Positions 41,431-49,604 of a stretch of DNA of 64,000 nt are shown in pieces. Position numbers and translations under genes: made by a program. The notes beneath the pieces were generated by a model. That model was not told where the DNA came from and did not search any database. It saw only the letters and a program-made list of their open reading frames with translations. Origin of the DNA: Streptomyces sp. RerS4 (GTDB lineage: Bacteria; Actinomycetota; Actinomycetes; Streptomycetales; Streptomycetaceae); the NCBI RefSeq assembly GCF_023515955.1, contig NZ_CP097322.1:4698501-4762500 (forward strand). The letters are read 5' to 3'. The stretch's first letter is position 1; each line of letters opens with the position of its first letter.

Positions 41431-42857
41431 GGTCTGCCGGCCGGGTGGTGGACAGTGAGGTTGCCGTAGGTCGACAGTGGGCCGGTCGGGTCGCCGGGGG
41501 CCTCGCGCAGAACGGCGTCCAGGAAGGCGAGGGTCGCCCCGGCGATTGCGCGCGGGCTCCCGGTGCGGCCCAGCGTGCCGACGATCGACGGCACGGGCGG
41601 CAGGTACAGCGGCCCGTCCATGAACGTGAGGTGCGCGGCTCCGGGGACGGTGAGTCGGTAGCTCGTCGCGGTGGCGGAGCCGAGCGCCTCGGTGAGACGG
41701 GGCAGGTAGCCCGGGTCGGTCGCCGGGGTGACGGCCTGGGTGAGCGCGAGGGCCGGCTGGTCGAGGGCGGGCGAGGTGGGGCCGTGGGGGTAGCCGTCCA
41801 GGTCCACGACGGCGCGGAACCGGTGATCCTGCCGGGCCGCCTGCAGGGCGGCGGCACCGCCCATGGAGTGACCGGTCACCGCCGCCCGGCCGGTGTCGAG
41901 GCGTCCGGTCAGCGGGTCGGCGGTCTCGCCGCGGTCCAGGGCGTCGAGCCGGGTGAGGACGAAGCCGAGGTCGGCGGCCCGGATCGCGGTCCAGCCGGCC
42001 GCCAGTTCCCGGTCCTCGTCCGGGTCACCGCTGGAGGCGGTCTCGGTGGTGACCGTCCGGCCGTCGGAGAGGACGACGGCGGCGGAGTCGTACGGGTGGT
42101 CGAGGGCGGCCACCACGTAGCCGTGGCCGGCGAGTTCCTCGGCCCAGGCGGTGTTCTGGGTGCGTACGCCGCCCGACCCCGGGGAGAACAGGACGACGGG
42201 GAACCGTCCGCCCCCGCTCTCCACCGGGGCGTCGAACACCGCACGGGAGCGGGCCCGCGGCACACCGTCGATCAGGAAGCCCGGCAGGCCGACCCCGTGG
42301 GCGAGCGCGGCGGAGACGGTGCGGGCCTCCTGCTCGGTGCGTCCGAGGTACTGCGCCCGCTCAACGCCTGCGGGGCTCGGCCGCGCGGGATACCAGAGCT
42401 GGACCACGACGGTGCGCCGGTCGTCCGGATCGGCGGTGAAGGTCTCGGGGCGGTCGGGGTCGGTCCACTGCACCACGCGGGTGCCGACCGCGAACTCCCC
42501 CGTCGGTTCGGGGAACACCGGTAGCGGAAACGCCCAGGCGGCCACCGGGCCGGTGGCGATCAGGCCGACGCAGGCCAGCGACCCGGGGAGTGCCAACCAC
42601 CAGCGGGCCCGCCACGGCGCCCGGCCGGTACGCCGCCGCAGCAGCGAGGCGAGCGCGAACGGCAACGCGAGGGCGGCGCCCGCCAGCACGGGCAACAGTT
42701 GCCAGCGGAACCCGGCCGTCAGGCCCAGTACGAGCACGGACAGCACGAGCACCGCTCCCGCCGCGAGCGCGGCGTGCGGGCGGGCGGAGGGGGGAAGCCA
42801 GCGCGCCACCACCAGGGAGACGGCAGCCGACAAGGCGAGGATTTCCAGGAGGGACAT
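41427..42857 (-). CDS. Membrane-anchored PAF-acetylhydrolase-like hydrolase
   Basis: A 476-residue protein with four hydrophobic N-terminal segments (about 5-20, 30-48, 52-70 and 90-112) and a C-terminal alpha/beta hydrolase domain. VVVQLWYPA and the elbow GHSMGG near residue 335 match platelet-activating-factor acetylhydrolase-like enzymes, with Asp in VVDLDGYPHG and His in PGAAHLTFMD. It probably cleaves an ester of a lipid or xenobiotic outside the membrane. The ATG at 42855-42857 is chosen because AGGGGACTG precedes it; upstream in-frame residues look non-coding. It converges with the AIM24 operon. Confidence 0.85.
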   Translation of the reverse strand: MSLLEILALSAAVSLVVARWLPPSARPHAALAAGAVLVLSVLVLGLTAGFRWQLLPVLAGAALALPFALASLLRRRTGRAPWRARWWLALPGSLACVGLIATGPVAAWAFPLPVFPEPTGEFAVGTRVVQWTDPDRPETFTADPDDRRTVVVQLWYPARPSPAGVERAQYLGRTEQEARTVSAALAHGVGLPGFLIDGVPRARSRAVFDAPVESGGGRFPVVLFSPGSGGVRTQNTAWAEELAGHGYVVAALDHPYDSAAVVLSDGRTVTTETASSGDPDEDRELAAGWTAIRAADLGFVLTRLDALDRGETADPLTGRLDTGRAAVTGHSMGGAAALQAARQDHRFRAVVDLDGYPHGPTSPALDQPALALTQAVTPATDPGYLPRLTEALGSATATSYRLTVPGAAHLTFMDGPLYLPPVPSIVGTLGRTGSPRAIAGATLAFLDAVLREAPGDPTGPLSTYGNLTVHHPAGRP

Positions 42858-43090
42858 CGACAGTCCCCTGTGTATCTCGGTCACCCGGCCATCGTCGGCG
42901 CCGGGGACGCGCCGCCACATCACTCCCAGGTCGCCGTCGGGTGCACCCAGGGTCGCAACACGCGGAAGGCACCCGTGCCACCGGAGCAGCAATCGCCCAC
43001 CGACACCGACCCCCGCCCGCCGCGGACCGCCGCCGGCCATCCGTCCGGGCACGGCGTCACCGACATGCGCGAGCGAGCCACCGCCTACGG
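42858..43090. other. Intergenic region with no clear gene
   Basis: The 233 bp between the hydrolase start and the response-regulator remnant contain no convincing frame. They hold the hydrolase promoter and possibly decayed receiver-domain sequence. Confidence 0.4.
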
Positions 43091-43282
43091 CTCGGCGCCG
43101 GAGCCTCCGGCTTCCTGCTGAAGAACACCAGGCCGGACGAGTTGCTCGGCGCGATTCGCAGTGTCGCCGCGGGCGACGCGGTGGTCTCGCCACGGACCAC
43201 CCGACTCCTGCCGGAGCCAGGTCGGACGGCAATCACCGTCGCCCGGTCCTCCCCGGCAGCACCGAACCCGGCGCACGCCTGA
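43091..43282 (+). pseudogene. NarL-type response regulator remnant
   Basis: The frame encodes LGAGASGFLLKNTRPDELLGAIRSVAAGDAVVSPRTTRLL, the end of a receiver domain in LuxR/NarL-type response regulators (A-G-A-x-G-F-L-L-K-x-T). No phosphorylation Asp region is found upstream in any frame, and the frame ends at 43282 without a helix-turn-helix. It is therefore a fragment of a lost two-component gene. The stop runs into a strong terminator. Confidence 0.6.
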
Positions 43283-43313
43283 GGGGCGGGCCCCGACGGG
43301 CCCGCCCCTCAGG
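43278..43313. terminator. Strong bidirectional terminator
   Basis: Perfect 16-bp stem (43278-43293 with 43298-43313) around CGAC, immediately after the NUDIX stop on the minus strand. Confidence 0.9.
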
Positions 43314-43317
43314 TACG

Positions 43318-43848
43318 TCACAGGCCGAGCCGCGTCCGGGTCGCCTCCAGCAGCCGCACGACCGACGTGTCGGCCACCGCCGCCACCTCCTCGTACGGGA
43401 ACCAGCGCAGGTCCAGCGACTCCTCGCTGATCTCCGCCATCGCCCCGGCCGGCGCCAGCGCCGCGTACTGCACGTCCAGGTGCCAGTTGCACGGCGCCGG
43501 GATCGGATGCCGGTCCAGCCGCACCGGCCCGCCGGGCAGCAGGGTCAGCCCGGAGGCGATCCCCGACTCCTCGCGGGCCTCGCGCAGCGCGACCCCGGCG
43601 AGCGTCTCGTCACCGGGCTCGCAGTGCCCGCCCATCTGCAACCACATGCCGAGCTTCTTGTGCAGGGTCAGCAGGACCCGGCCCCGCTCGGGGTCGATCA
43701 CCAGCGCGCTGCCCGTGATGTGCCCCGCCCGGCAGGGCTTGTAGACCCCGTCCGGATGGGCGGCCAGGTGTTCCAGGTAGACATCCCGCAGCTCGGGCTG
43801 CCCCTCGTAGTCCTTCAGTACGAGGACCGCGTCGTCGTACAGGGTCAC
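43318..43848 (-). CDS. NUDIX hydrolase
   Basis: A 176-residue NUDIX protein. The Nudix box reads GGHCEPGDETLAGVALREAREESG, with all Glu and Gly positions filled, preceded by KLGMWLQMGG. The N-terminal 35 residues are the extension seen in actinobacterial members. GTG at 43846-43848 overlaps the stop of the upstream protease gene (GTGA), so translation is coupled. The nucleotide substrate is unknown; the family cleaves X-linked nucleoside diphosphates. Confidence 0.93.
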   Translation of the reverse strand: MTLYDDAVLVLKDYEGQPELRDVYLEHLAAHPDGVYKPCRAGHITGSALVIDPERGRVLLTLHKKLGMWLQMGGHCEPGDETLAGVALREAREESGIASGLTLLPGGPVRLDRHPIPAPCNWHLDVQYAALAPAGAMAEISEESLDLRWFPYEEVAAVADTSVVRLLEATRTRLGL

Positions 43849-45239
43849 TTCTTCTCGTCGCCGTTCTCGTCGCCGTTCTCGTCGCGCTTCCGGGCGGCCT
43901 CGCCGAGCATCTTGTCGATCTCGGAGAAGTCCAGCTGCTCGCGGTGCACGAAGCCGTCCGGGTCGTCCAGGTCGGAGGCCGTCGGCAGCATGTCCGGGTG
44001 CTCCCACAGGGCGTCGCGGCCGTCCACGCCGCGCGCGTCCGTGAGCGAGGCCCACAGCCGCGAGGCGTCGCGCAGCCGCCGGGGACGCAGCTCCAGACCG
44101 ATCAGCGTCGCGAAGGTCTGCTCCGCCGGGCCACCCGAGGCACGCCGCCGGCGCATCGTCTCGCGCATGGCGTCGGCCGAGGTCAGACGCGGCTTCGCCG
44201 CCTCGTGGACCACCGCGTCCACCCAGCCCTCGACCAGCGCGAGCGCCGTCTCCAGGCGGGCCAGCGCGGCCTTCTGCTCGGGGGTGTCCTGCGGCTGGAA
44301 CATGCCGCCCTGGAGCGCCTCCTGGAGCTGCTCCGGGTTCGACGGGTCGAGCTGCCCGACCACGTCCTCCAGCTTCGAGGTGTCGACCTTGATGCCCCGC
44401 GCGTAGCCCTCGACCGTGCCGAACAGGTGCGAGCGCAGCCACGGGACGTGCGCGAACAGCCGGGCGTGGGCCGCCTCGCGCAGCGCCAGGTACAGGCGCA
44501 CCTCGTCGGAGGGGACGCCCAGGTCCTTGCCGAAGCTCTCGATGTTCAGCGGCAGCAGCGCCGCCCGCCCGGCCGGGCCCAGCGGCAGACCGATGTCCGT
44601 CGAGCCGACGACCTCGCCCGCGAGCGTGCCCACGGCCTGCCCGATCTGCTGGCCGAACATGGCGCCGCCCATCGAGCGCATCATGCCGAGCAGCGGGCCC
44701 GCCATGGCCTGCATCTCCTCGGGCAGCACGCTGCCCATGGCCGCGCCGACGCGCTCGGCCACCGGGTCGACGAGCTCCTTCCACACCGGCAGGGTCGCCT
44801 CGACCCACTCGGCGCGGCTCCACGCCACCGCCGCGTTCGCCCCGGACGGCAGGGAGGTCGCCCCGTCCAGCCACAGGTCGGCGAGGCGCACGGCCTCCTC
44901 GACCGCCGACTTCTCCGCGACGCCGACGCTCGCGTCCTTCACGCCGTCCGCCGTGCCCTGGGCGACGGTCTGACGGGCGATGTCCTTGGCCATGTCCCAG
45001 TTCACGGGACCGCCCTCGTAGCTCAGCATCTGGCCGAGCTGCTGGAACGCGGCGCCGAGATCATTCGGGTTCATCGAGCCGAACATGGCGGCGAACGGAT
45101 TGTCCGCACCGCCCGGCAGGCCACCGGGGCCGAACCCGAACGGATTCGCGGGACCGCCCTGGCCGCCCTTCTTCTTGCCCTCGTCGCCGTCTTCCGGCTC
45201 CTCCGGCGGAAGGCCGAATCCGAATGGGGTGTCGCTCAC
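43845..45239 (-). CDS. Zinc-dependent metalloprotease (actinobacterial DUF2342-like family)
   Basis: A 464-residue protein, N-terminally rich in Gly and Pro (PFGFGPGGLPGG), with a helical core containing REAAHARLFAHVPW, the modified zincin motif of the family annotated as zinc-dependent metalloprotease or hydrolase. The orthologue Rv3195 is next to the PDZ protease gene in M. tuberculosis. GTG at 45239 with CGAGGAAAC upstream is chosen; the frame is open 51 codons further. The C-terminus is charged (RDENGDENGDEKK). Its substrate has not been identified. Confidence 0.88.
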   Translation of the reverse strand: MSDTPFGFGLPPEEPEDGDEGKKKGGQGGPANPFGFGPGGLPGGADNPFAAMFGSMNPNDLGAAFQQLGQMLSYEGGPVNWDMAKDIARQTVAQGTADGVKDASVGVAEKSAVEEAVRLADLWLDGATSLPSGANAAVAWSRAEWVEATLPVWKELVDPVAERVGAAMGSVLPEEMQAMAGPLLGMMRSMGGAMFGQQIGQAVGTLAGEVVGSTDIGLPLGPAGRAALLPLNIESFGKDLGVPSDEVRLYLALREAAHARLFAHVPWLRSHLFGTVEGYARGIKVDTSKLEDVVGQLDPSNPEQLQEALQGGMFQPQDTPEQKAALARLETALALVEGWVDAVVHEAAKPRLTSADAMRETMRRRRASGGPAEQTFATLIGLELRPRRLRDASRLWASLTDARGVDGRDALWEHPDMLPTASDLDDPDGFVHREQLDFSEIDKMLGEAARKRDENGDENGDEKK

Positions 45240-45430
45240 GGGTTTCCTCGGCTCGTAGGGCCGCCGGCGGGTGCCGACGGGCAATGGTCCGACAACACCA
45301 CCAGCGTAGACACCGGTCCCGCTTCCGGGCTCGGTGCTCCGCCGACTGCTGGGCTGCGGCAGGATGGACATCACCTGGTGGGTACGCGTCACGACGCGCC
45401 CTCACTGAAGACAACCGCTGGAGACGCCCG

Positions 45431-46597
45431 GTGAGTTCCCCAGATCCGCAGGCTCGCGCGCCGCACGACGCCGAAAACCGCCCCGACCACGGCGAGAGCG
45501 CCCCCGGCGTTCGCCCGCCGCGAAACGGGGCCGGTCCCCGACGACGCAGCCCCGTGATCGCGGTGACCGGCGCCGCGTCCGGGGTCGGCGCGGCCCTGGT
45601 GACCCGCCTCGCCGCGTCCGACGAGGTCAAGCAGGTCGTCGCCATCGACGAACGGCGCGGGGACTGCGCCGCCGCCCAGTGGCACGTCCTGGACGTACGC
45701 GACCCCGCCATCGCCGAGAAGCTGCGCGGCGCCGACGTCGTCGTCCACCTCGCGCTCGACCTCGACCTGGAGACGGACCCGGCCGCCCGTACGGCGTACA
45801 ACGTACGCGGCACCCAGACCGTCCTGACCGCCGCCGCCGCGGCCGGCGTGCACCGCGTCGTCCTGTGCACCTCCGCGATGGTCTACGGCGCCCTGCCCGA
45901 CAACGACATCCCGCTCTCGGAGGACTCCGAGCTGCGCGCCACCGCCGAGGCCACCGGCGTCGGCGACCTGCTGGAGATCGAACGACTCGGCCGCCGCGCC
46001 CCCCGTGCTCACCCCGGCCTGAACGTGACGGTAGTCCGGCCGGCCATCCTGGTCGGCGGCACGGACACCGCCCTGACCCGCTACTTCGAGTCCCCGCGCC
46101 TGCTCGTCGTCGCCGGCTCCCGCCCCACCTGGCAGTTCTGCCACGTGGAGGACCTGGTCAGCGCCCTGGAGTACGCCGCCCTGGAGAAGGCCGAGGGCGA
46201 GCTCGCAGTCGGCTGCGAGGGCTGGCTGGAGCAGGAGGAGGTCGAGGAGCTGAGCGGCATCCGCCGCATGGAGCTGCCCTCGGCGGTCGCCCTCGGCGCG
46301 GCGGCCCGGCTGCACCGGATCGGCCTGACGCCCTCTCCCGCCGGGGACCTCGCGTACACGATGCACCCGTGGGTCGTCAGCGTCAGCGGGCTCCACGCGG
46401 CCGGCTGGCGGCCCCGTTGGACCAACGAGGAGGTGCTCGCCGAGCTGCTCCAGGAGGTCGCGGGCCGGCACACCGTCGCGGGCCGACGCCTGGGCCGCAA
46501 GGACGCCGCCACGGCGGCCGGCGCCGCCGGCGCGACCGTGGCCCTGCTGGGCGCCGCAGCGGCCGTACGCCGTGCCCGCCGCCGCCGGGGGCTGTGA
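45431..46597 (+). CDS. NAD-dependent epimerase/SDR family protein with membrane tail
   Basis: A 388-residue extended SDR-type protein. IAVTGAASGVGAALV near 43-57 is the Rossmann glycine motif, CTSAMVYG and the YF region supply the active-site part, and HVEDLVSALEYA is typical of sugar-nucleotide epimerase relatives. The N-terminal 40 residues are Pro/Arg-rich. The C-terminus is a hydrophobic Ala/Gly helix followed by RRARRRRGL, suggesting membrane attachment. GTG at 45431 has GGAGACGCCCG upstream. It is divergent from the zinc protease; its substrate is unknown. Confidence 0.85.
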   Translation: MSSPDPQARAPHDAENRPDHGESAPGVRPPRNGAGPRRRSPVIAVTGAASGVGAALVTRLAASDEVKQVVAIDERRGDCAAAQWHVLDVRDPAIAEKLRGADVVVHLALDLDLETDPAARTAYNVRGTQTVLTAAAAAGVHRVVLCTSAMVYGALPDNDIPLSEDSELRATAEATGVGDLLEIERLGRRAPRAHPGLNVTVVRPAILVGGTDTALTRYFESPRLLVVAGSRPTWQFCHVEDLVSALEYAALEKAEGELAVGCEGWLEQEEVEELSGIRRMELPSAVALGAAARLHRIGLTPSPAGDLAYTMHPWVVSVSGLHAAGWRPRWTNEEVLAELLQEVAGRHTVAGRRLGRKDAATAAGAAGATVALLGAAAAVRRARRRRGL

Positions 46598-46724
46598 CCC
46601 CCGGCCCCGGCCCCCGGGGGCACCTATCCGGCCCCCCTCTCCTGTAGGAGGCTCCCAACGACACGGGCCCGCCCAGGGCGAAAGAGCTATTCCGCCACGT
46701 CAGCCCCTGGGGCACGATGGGACC

Positions 46725-47186
46725 ATGGCACCGCACTTCGACCACCCCGGCGAGCAGGCCGCCCCGGACCCGATCCGGCTGCTCGAAATCCGTGAGACCC
46801 CGCTCTCCCTCGACGAGGTCTTCCAGGCCGTAGGCGACGACTCGACGGGGGGCACCACCCTGTTCGTGGGGACGGTGCGCGACCACGACGGCGGCGCCGA
46901 CGTCGACTCCCTCGGCTACTCCTGCCACCCGACGGCCGAGGCCGAGATGCGCCGCATCGCCGAGCGCGTCGTGGCCAAGTACCCGGTGCGCGCCCTGGCC
47001 GCCGTCCACCGTGTCGGGGACCTCTCCGTCGGGGACCTCGCCGTCGTCGTGGCCGTCTCCTGCCCGCACCGCGGGGAGGCCTTCGAGGCCTGCCGGATGC
47101 TGATCGACGACCTCAAGCACGAGGTGCCGATCTGGAAGCACCAGACCTTCTCGGACGGCACGGAGGAGTGGGTCGGCGCCTGCTGA
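46725..47186 (+). CDS. moaE: Molybdopterin synthase large subunit MoaE
   Basis: A 153-residue protein that joins sulfur from the MoaD thiocarboxylate to precursor Z. GTVRDHDGG, the Glu-rich core and VPIWKHQTFSDG, with catalytic lysines, match MoaE throughout. The MoeZ encoded earlier in the window charges the MoaD partner. The ATG follows CACGAT by 6 nt, with no ribosome site; the transcript is likely leaderless. The gene stands alone, flanked by intergenic DNA on both sides. Confidence 0.96.
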   Translation: MAPHFDHPGEQAAPDPIRLLEIRETPLSLDEVFQAVGDDSTGGTTLFVGTVRDHDGGADVDSLGYSCHPTAEAEMRRIAERVVAKYPVRALAAVHRVGDLSVGDLAVVVAVSCPHRGEAFEACRMLIDDLKHEVPIWKHQTFSDGTEEWVGAC

Positions 47187-47374
47187 CGGCTCGGCGCCTG
47201 CCGACAGGCAGGCCGTGCGCCCGCTGACGCCCCCCGCGTGAGGGTTCCCCCCGGACGGCGGTACCCTCACATCCGTTCGGCCGCGCAACACGCCCTCGAT
47301 TTGCGTAACCCCTTCCCGGGCATGAGCGTTGAAGCCACCGACGACACGTACTTTCGGGGCAGGGAGGCACGTCC

Positions 47375-47572
47375 ATGGCGTCACTGGCGTGGTTGCTGAT
47401 TCCGCTGTTCGCCGCCATCGGAGCGGCGATATGGGGGAGCTGGGCGGCGCGAGACCGCACTCAAGGTGACATATCCGAACTCTCCGGTTACGCGAGGTTC
47501 CGCGAGGTCATGGAGAAGGCCGACCGGGCCAGGACGCAGGAGAAGGCACACTCCGGTTCCGACGCCGTCTGA
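47375..47572 (+). CDS. Small single-pass membrane protein
   Basis: A 65-residue protein with one N-terminal membrane helix (WLLIPLFAAIGAAIWGSWA) and a charged cytosolic part (ARFREVMEKADRARTQEKA). It is conserved in streptomycetes by position ahead of the PDZ protease. GGGAGG precedes the ATG by 7-8 nt. No function is known. Confidence 0.8.
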   Translation: MASLAWLLIPLFAAIGAAIWGSWAARDRTQGDISELSGYARFREVMEKADRARTQEKAHSGSDAV

Positions 47573-47647
47573 CGCGTCCCGTGAGCGCCCTCCCGCGGCT
47601 CCCGCGCCCCGCAGAGGCCCCGGCGGCCGTCCGTCGAGCCCGTCCCG

Positions 47648-47653
47648 TACTGT
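47648..47653 (+). promoter_or_regulatory. -10 box of a leaderless transcript
   Basis: TACTGT is exactly 6 nt before the ATG of the PDZ protease. Confidence 0.55.
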
Positions 47654-47659
47654 CGATCC

Positions 47660-48748
47660 ATGCCACGCCGCACTGCGACGATGCTCGCTTCCACCCTGAT
47701 GTTGTTCGCCCTGCTCTGCGCGGGAGTGTTCATCAGGGTCCCGTACTCGGAGATGAGCCCGGGGCCGACCGTCAACACGCTCGGTGACTCGCGGGGCGAG
47801 CCGGTCCTCAACATCTCGGGGCACAAGACGTACCCGACCAGCGGCCACCTGAACATGACCACGGTCCGCGTGACCGGCGCCGACTATGACATGAACCTGG
47901 TGGAGGCCGTCTACGGCTGGCTCGCGGGCGACAACATCGTCGTACCGCACGAGAACCTCTACCCGAACGGCAAGACCGACAAGGAGTCGACGCAGGAGAA
48001 CGCCGAGGAGTTCAGCCAGTCGCAGGAGAGCGCCAAGGTGGCGGCCCTCAAGCAGCTCGGCATCCCGGTCACCGCGCGCGTCGTCGTCTCCACCGTCGTC
48101 AAGGGCAGCCCCTCCGAGGGCAGGCTGCACGCCGGGGACGTGATCAAGGAGGTCGACGGGACCACGGTCACCGACCCCTCCGACGTGGCGAAGCTCGTGA
48201 CGAAGCACAAGCCGGGCGAGCCCGTCGAGTTCACCGTCGTGCCCGCGGCGGAGGCCGCCGAGGCCGAGAAGGCCAATCGCGAGCCCACCGCCACGAGCAA
48301 GGTCACCATCACGGCGGGCAAGGCACCCGACGACGGTCACGCCATCGTCGGCATCCGGGCCGGCACCGACCACACCTTCCCGTTCTCGATCGACATCAAG
48401 CTCGCCGACGTCGGCGGTCCGAGCGCGGGACTCATGTTCGCCCTCGGCATCATGGACAAGCTCACCCCGGAGAACCTCACGGGCGGGAAGTTCATCGCGG
48501 GCACCGGCACCATCGACGACGCGGGCAAGGTCGGCCCGATCGGCGGGATCCAGATGAAGACCATCGGCGCCCGCCAGGCCGGCGCCGAGTACTTCCTCAC
48601 CCCGGCCGAGAACTGCGCCTCCGCCGCCTCCCACGTGCCGGACGGCCTGACCCTGGTGAAGGTCTCCACCATCGACGACGCCCACAAGGCGCTCCAGAAG
48701 ATCGGCAAGGGCGACACGTCCGGCCTGCCCCAGTGCACGATGAAGTGA
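47660..48748 (+). CDS. PDZ domain Lon-like membrane protease
   Basis: A 362-residue protease. One membrane anchor lies at about 8-25, a PDZ domain at 140-190 (GSPSEGRLHAGDVIKEVDG) and a C-terminal Lon-type serine-lysine protease domain: GGPSAG places the Ser near 255 and Lys lies in GGIQMKTIGA near 299. The orthologue Rv3194c is next to Rv3193c (UPF0182), as here. TACTGT lies 6 nt before the ATG, so the message is probably leaderless. It may process or degrade envelope proteins. Confidence 0.94.
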   Translation: MPRRTATMLASTLMLFALLCAGVFIRVPYSEMSPGPTVNTLGDSRGEPVLNISGHKTYPTSGHLNMTTVRVTGADYDMNLVEAVYGWLAGDNIVVPHENLYPNGKTDKESTQENAEEFSQSQESAKVAALKQLGIPVTARVVVSTVVKGSPSEGRLHAGDVIKEVDGTTVTDPSDVAKLVTKHKPGEPVEFTVVPAAEAAEAEKANREPTATSKVTITAGKAPDDGHAIVGIRAGTDHTFPFSIDIKLADVGGPSAGLMFALGIMDKLTPENLTGGKFIAGTGTIDDAGKVGPIGGIQMKTIGARQAGAEYFLTPAENCASAASHVPDGLTLVKVSTIDDAHKALQKIGKGDTSGLPQCTMK

Positions 48749-48806
48749 CGGCGCACGACGCAGTGACCGGCGGCCCGGGGTCCCCCGCCCCGGGCCCACC
48801 GCACCG

Positions 48807-48876
48807 CTAGGGGGTGTCCGGCGGATCATGGCCGGGCCCGCGGCCTATCCGACCCTGATCCGCCGGACACCCCTAG
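48807..48876. mobile_element. MITE-like 70-bp inverted repeat with CTAG ends
   Basis: Arms 48807-48828 and 48856-48876 pair over 21 bp with one bulged G. They begin and end with CTAG, the kind of target duplication made by IS5-group elements (YTAR). The internal arms GGTGTCCGGCGGATCA resemble IS5-type ends I have seen in Streptomyces. It could also simply be a large bidirectional terminator. The right-hand CTAG forms the stop codon of the PPA1309 gene. Confidence 0.45.
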
Positions 48877-49445
48877 TCGAGGAAGGTCGCGGCCAGCGCG
48901 TCGGCCAGGCCCGGCACCAGGCCGGCCCCGGTCAGGACCTCGCTGGACGCGTCCTTGTCCCGCAGCCGTACGGCCGACTCCCGCGAGCCGTCGCGCAGCA
49001 CGCCCACGGTCAGCCGCACCTCCTGCCGGTCGGGGTGCGCGGCGACCCACTTCGTCAGCTGCTTGTCGCTGAGCCCGGCCGGTACGGAGGCCTCGGCCGA
49101 CGGGGGCAGCATGAGGCGCTCCACGGTCAGGGCGCAGCCGACGATCGAGTCGGGCCAGGCGATGGTTCCCAGGAACTTGTCCAGCGGGGTACCGCGCGGC
49201 ACCTCGTCCTGCTCGATCGGCGTGAGCTGGGCCTTTCCGGTGTCGTCCTGGTCGAGGCCGAGCTGACCCGCGAGGGCGGGTTCCGACCTGCGCAGGCGGG
49301 CCGTGTCGACCAGGGCGAACAGTCGGGCGGGCTTGTCCCAGCCGAGGGTGGCGGCGTACTCGTCGATTTCGAGGACGGCACGGGTCAGCGGGCTGGCCGC
49401 CATCGGGGTGCCGGGGGAGGGGGAAACGTTGGACATGGGAAACAT
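48873..49445 (-). CDS. PPA1309 family protein
   Basis: A 190-residue protein with a conserved LGWDKPARLFALVDTARLRRSEP core, as in actinobacterial PPA1309-family proteins of unknown function. It is cytoplasmic with no cysteine-rich or membrane part. The ATG at 49443-49445 follows AAGGAGG; a second ATG three codons in is possible. The stop is formed by the TAG of a CTAG at the edge of the inverted repeat at 48807-48876. In mycobacteria its position near Rv3193c and Rv3194c suggests conserved linkage. Confidence 0.85.
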   Translation of the reverse strand: MFPMSNVSPSPGTPMAASPLTRAVLEIDEYAATLGWDKPARLFALVDTARLRRSEPALAGQLGLDQDDTGKAQLTPIEQDEVPRGTPLDKFLGTIAWPDSIVGCALTVERLMLPPSAEASVPAGLSDKQLTKWVAAHPDRQEVRLTVGVLRDGSRESAVRLRDKDASSEVLTGAGLVPGLADALAATFLD

Positions 49446-49604
49446 CCTGCCTCCTTCACCCCGGATACCGGGAACTGACTAAAGCCTCAGTAAGTTGCAT
49501 GAGTGGGCTCTACGATCGGGGCCCAGCTTTGGCAGCTTTCAAGTAACCCGCTTTTAAGTACATCCAGAGACACACCAGACACAGCGACTTTCGAGGTGCG
49601 CACC

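Noticed and set aside
42955..43084. Continuation of the response-regulator remnant upstream
   Set aside because: No frame shows the phosphorylation Asp region or other receiver motifs.
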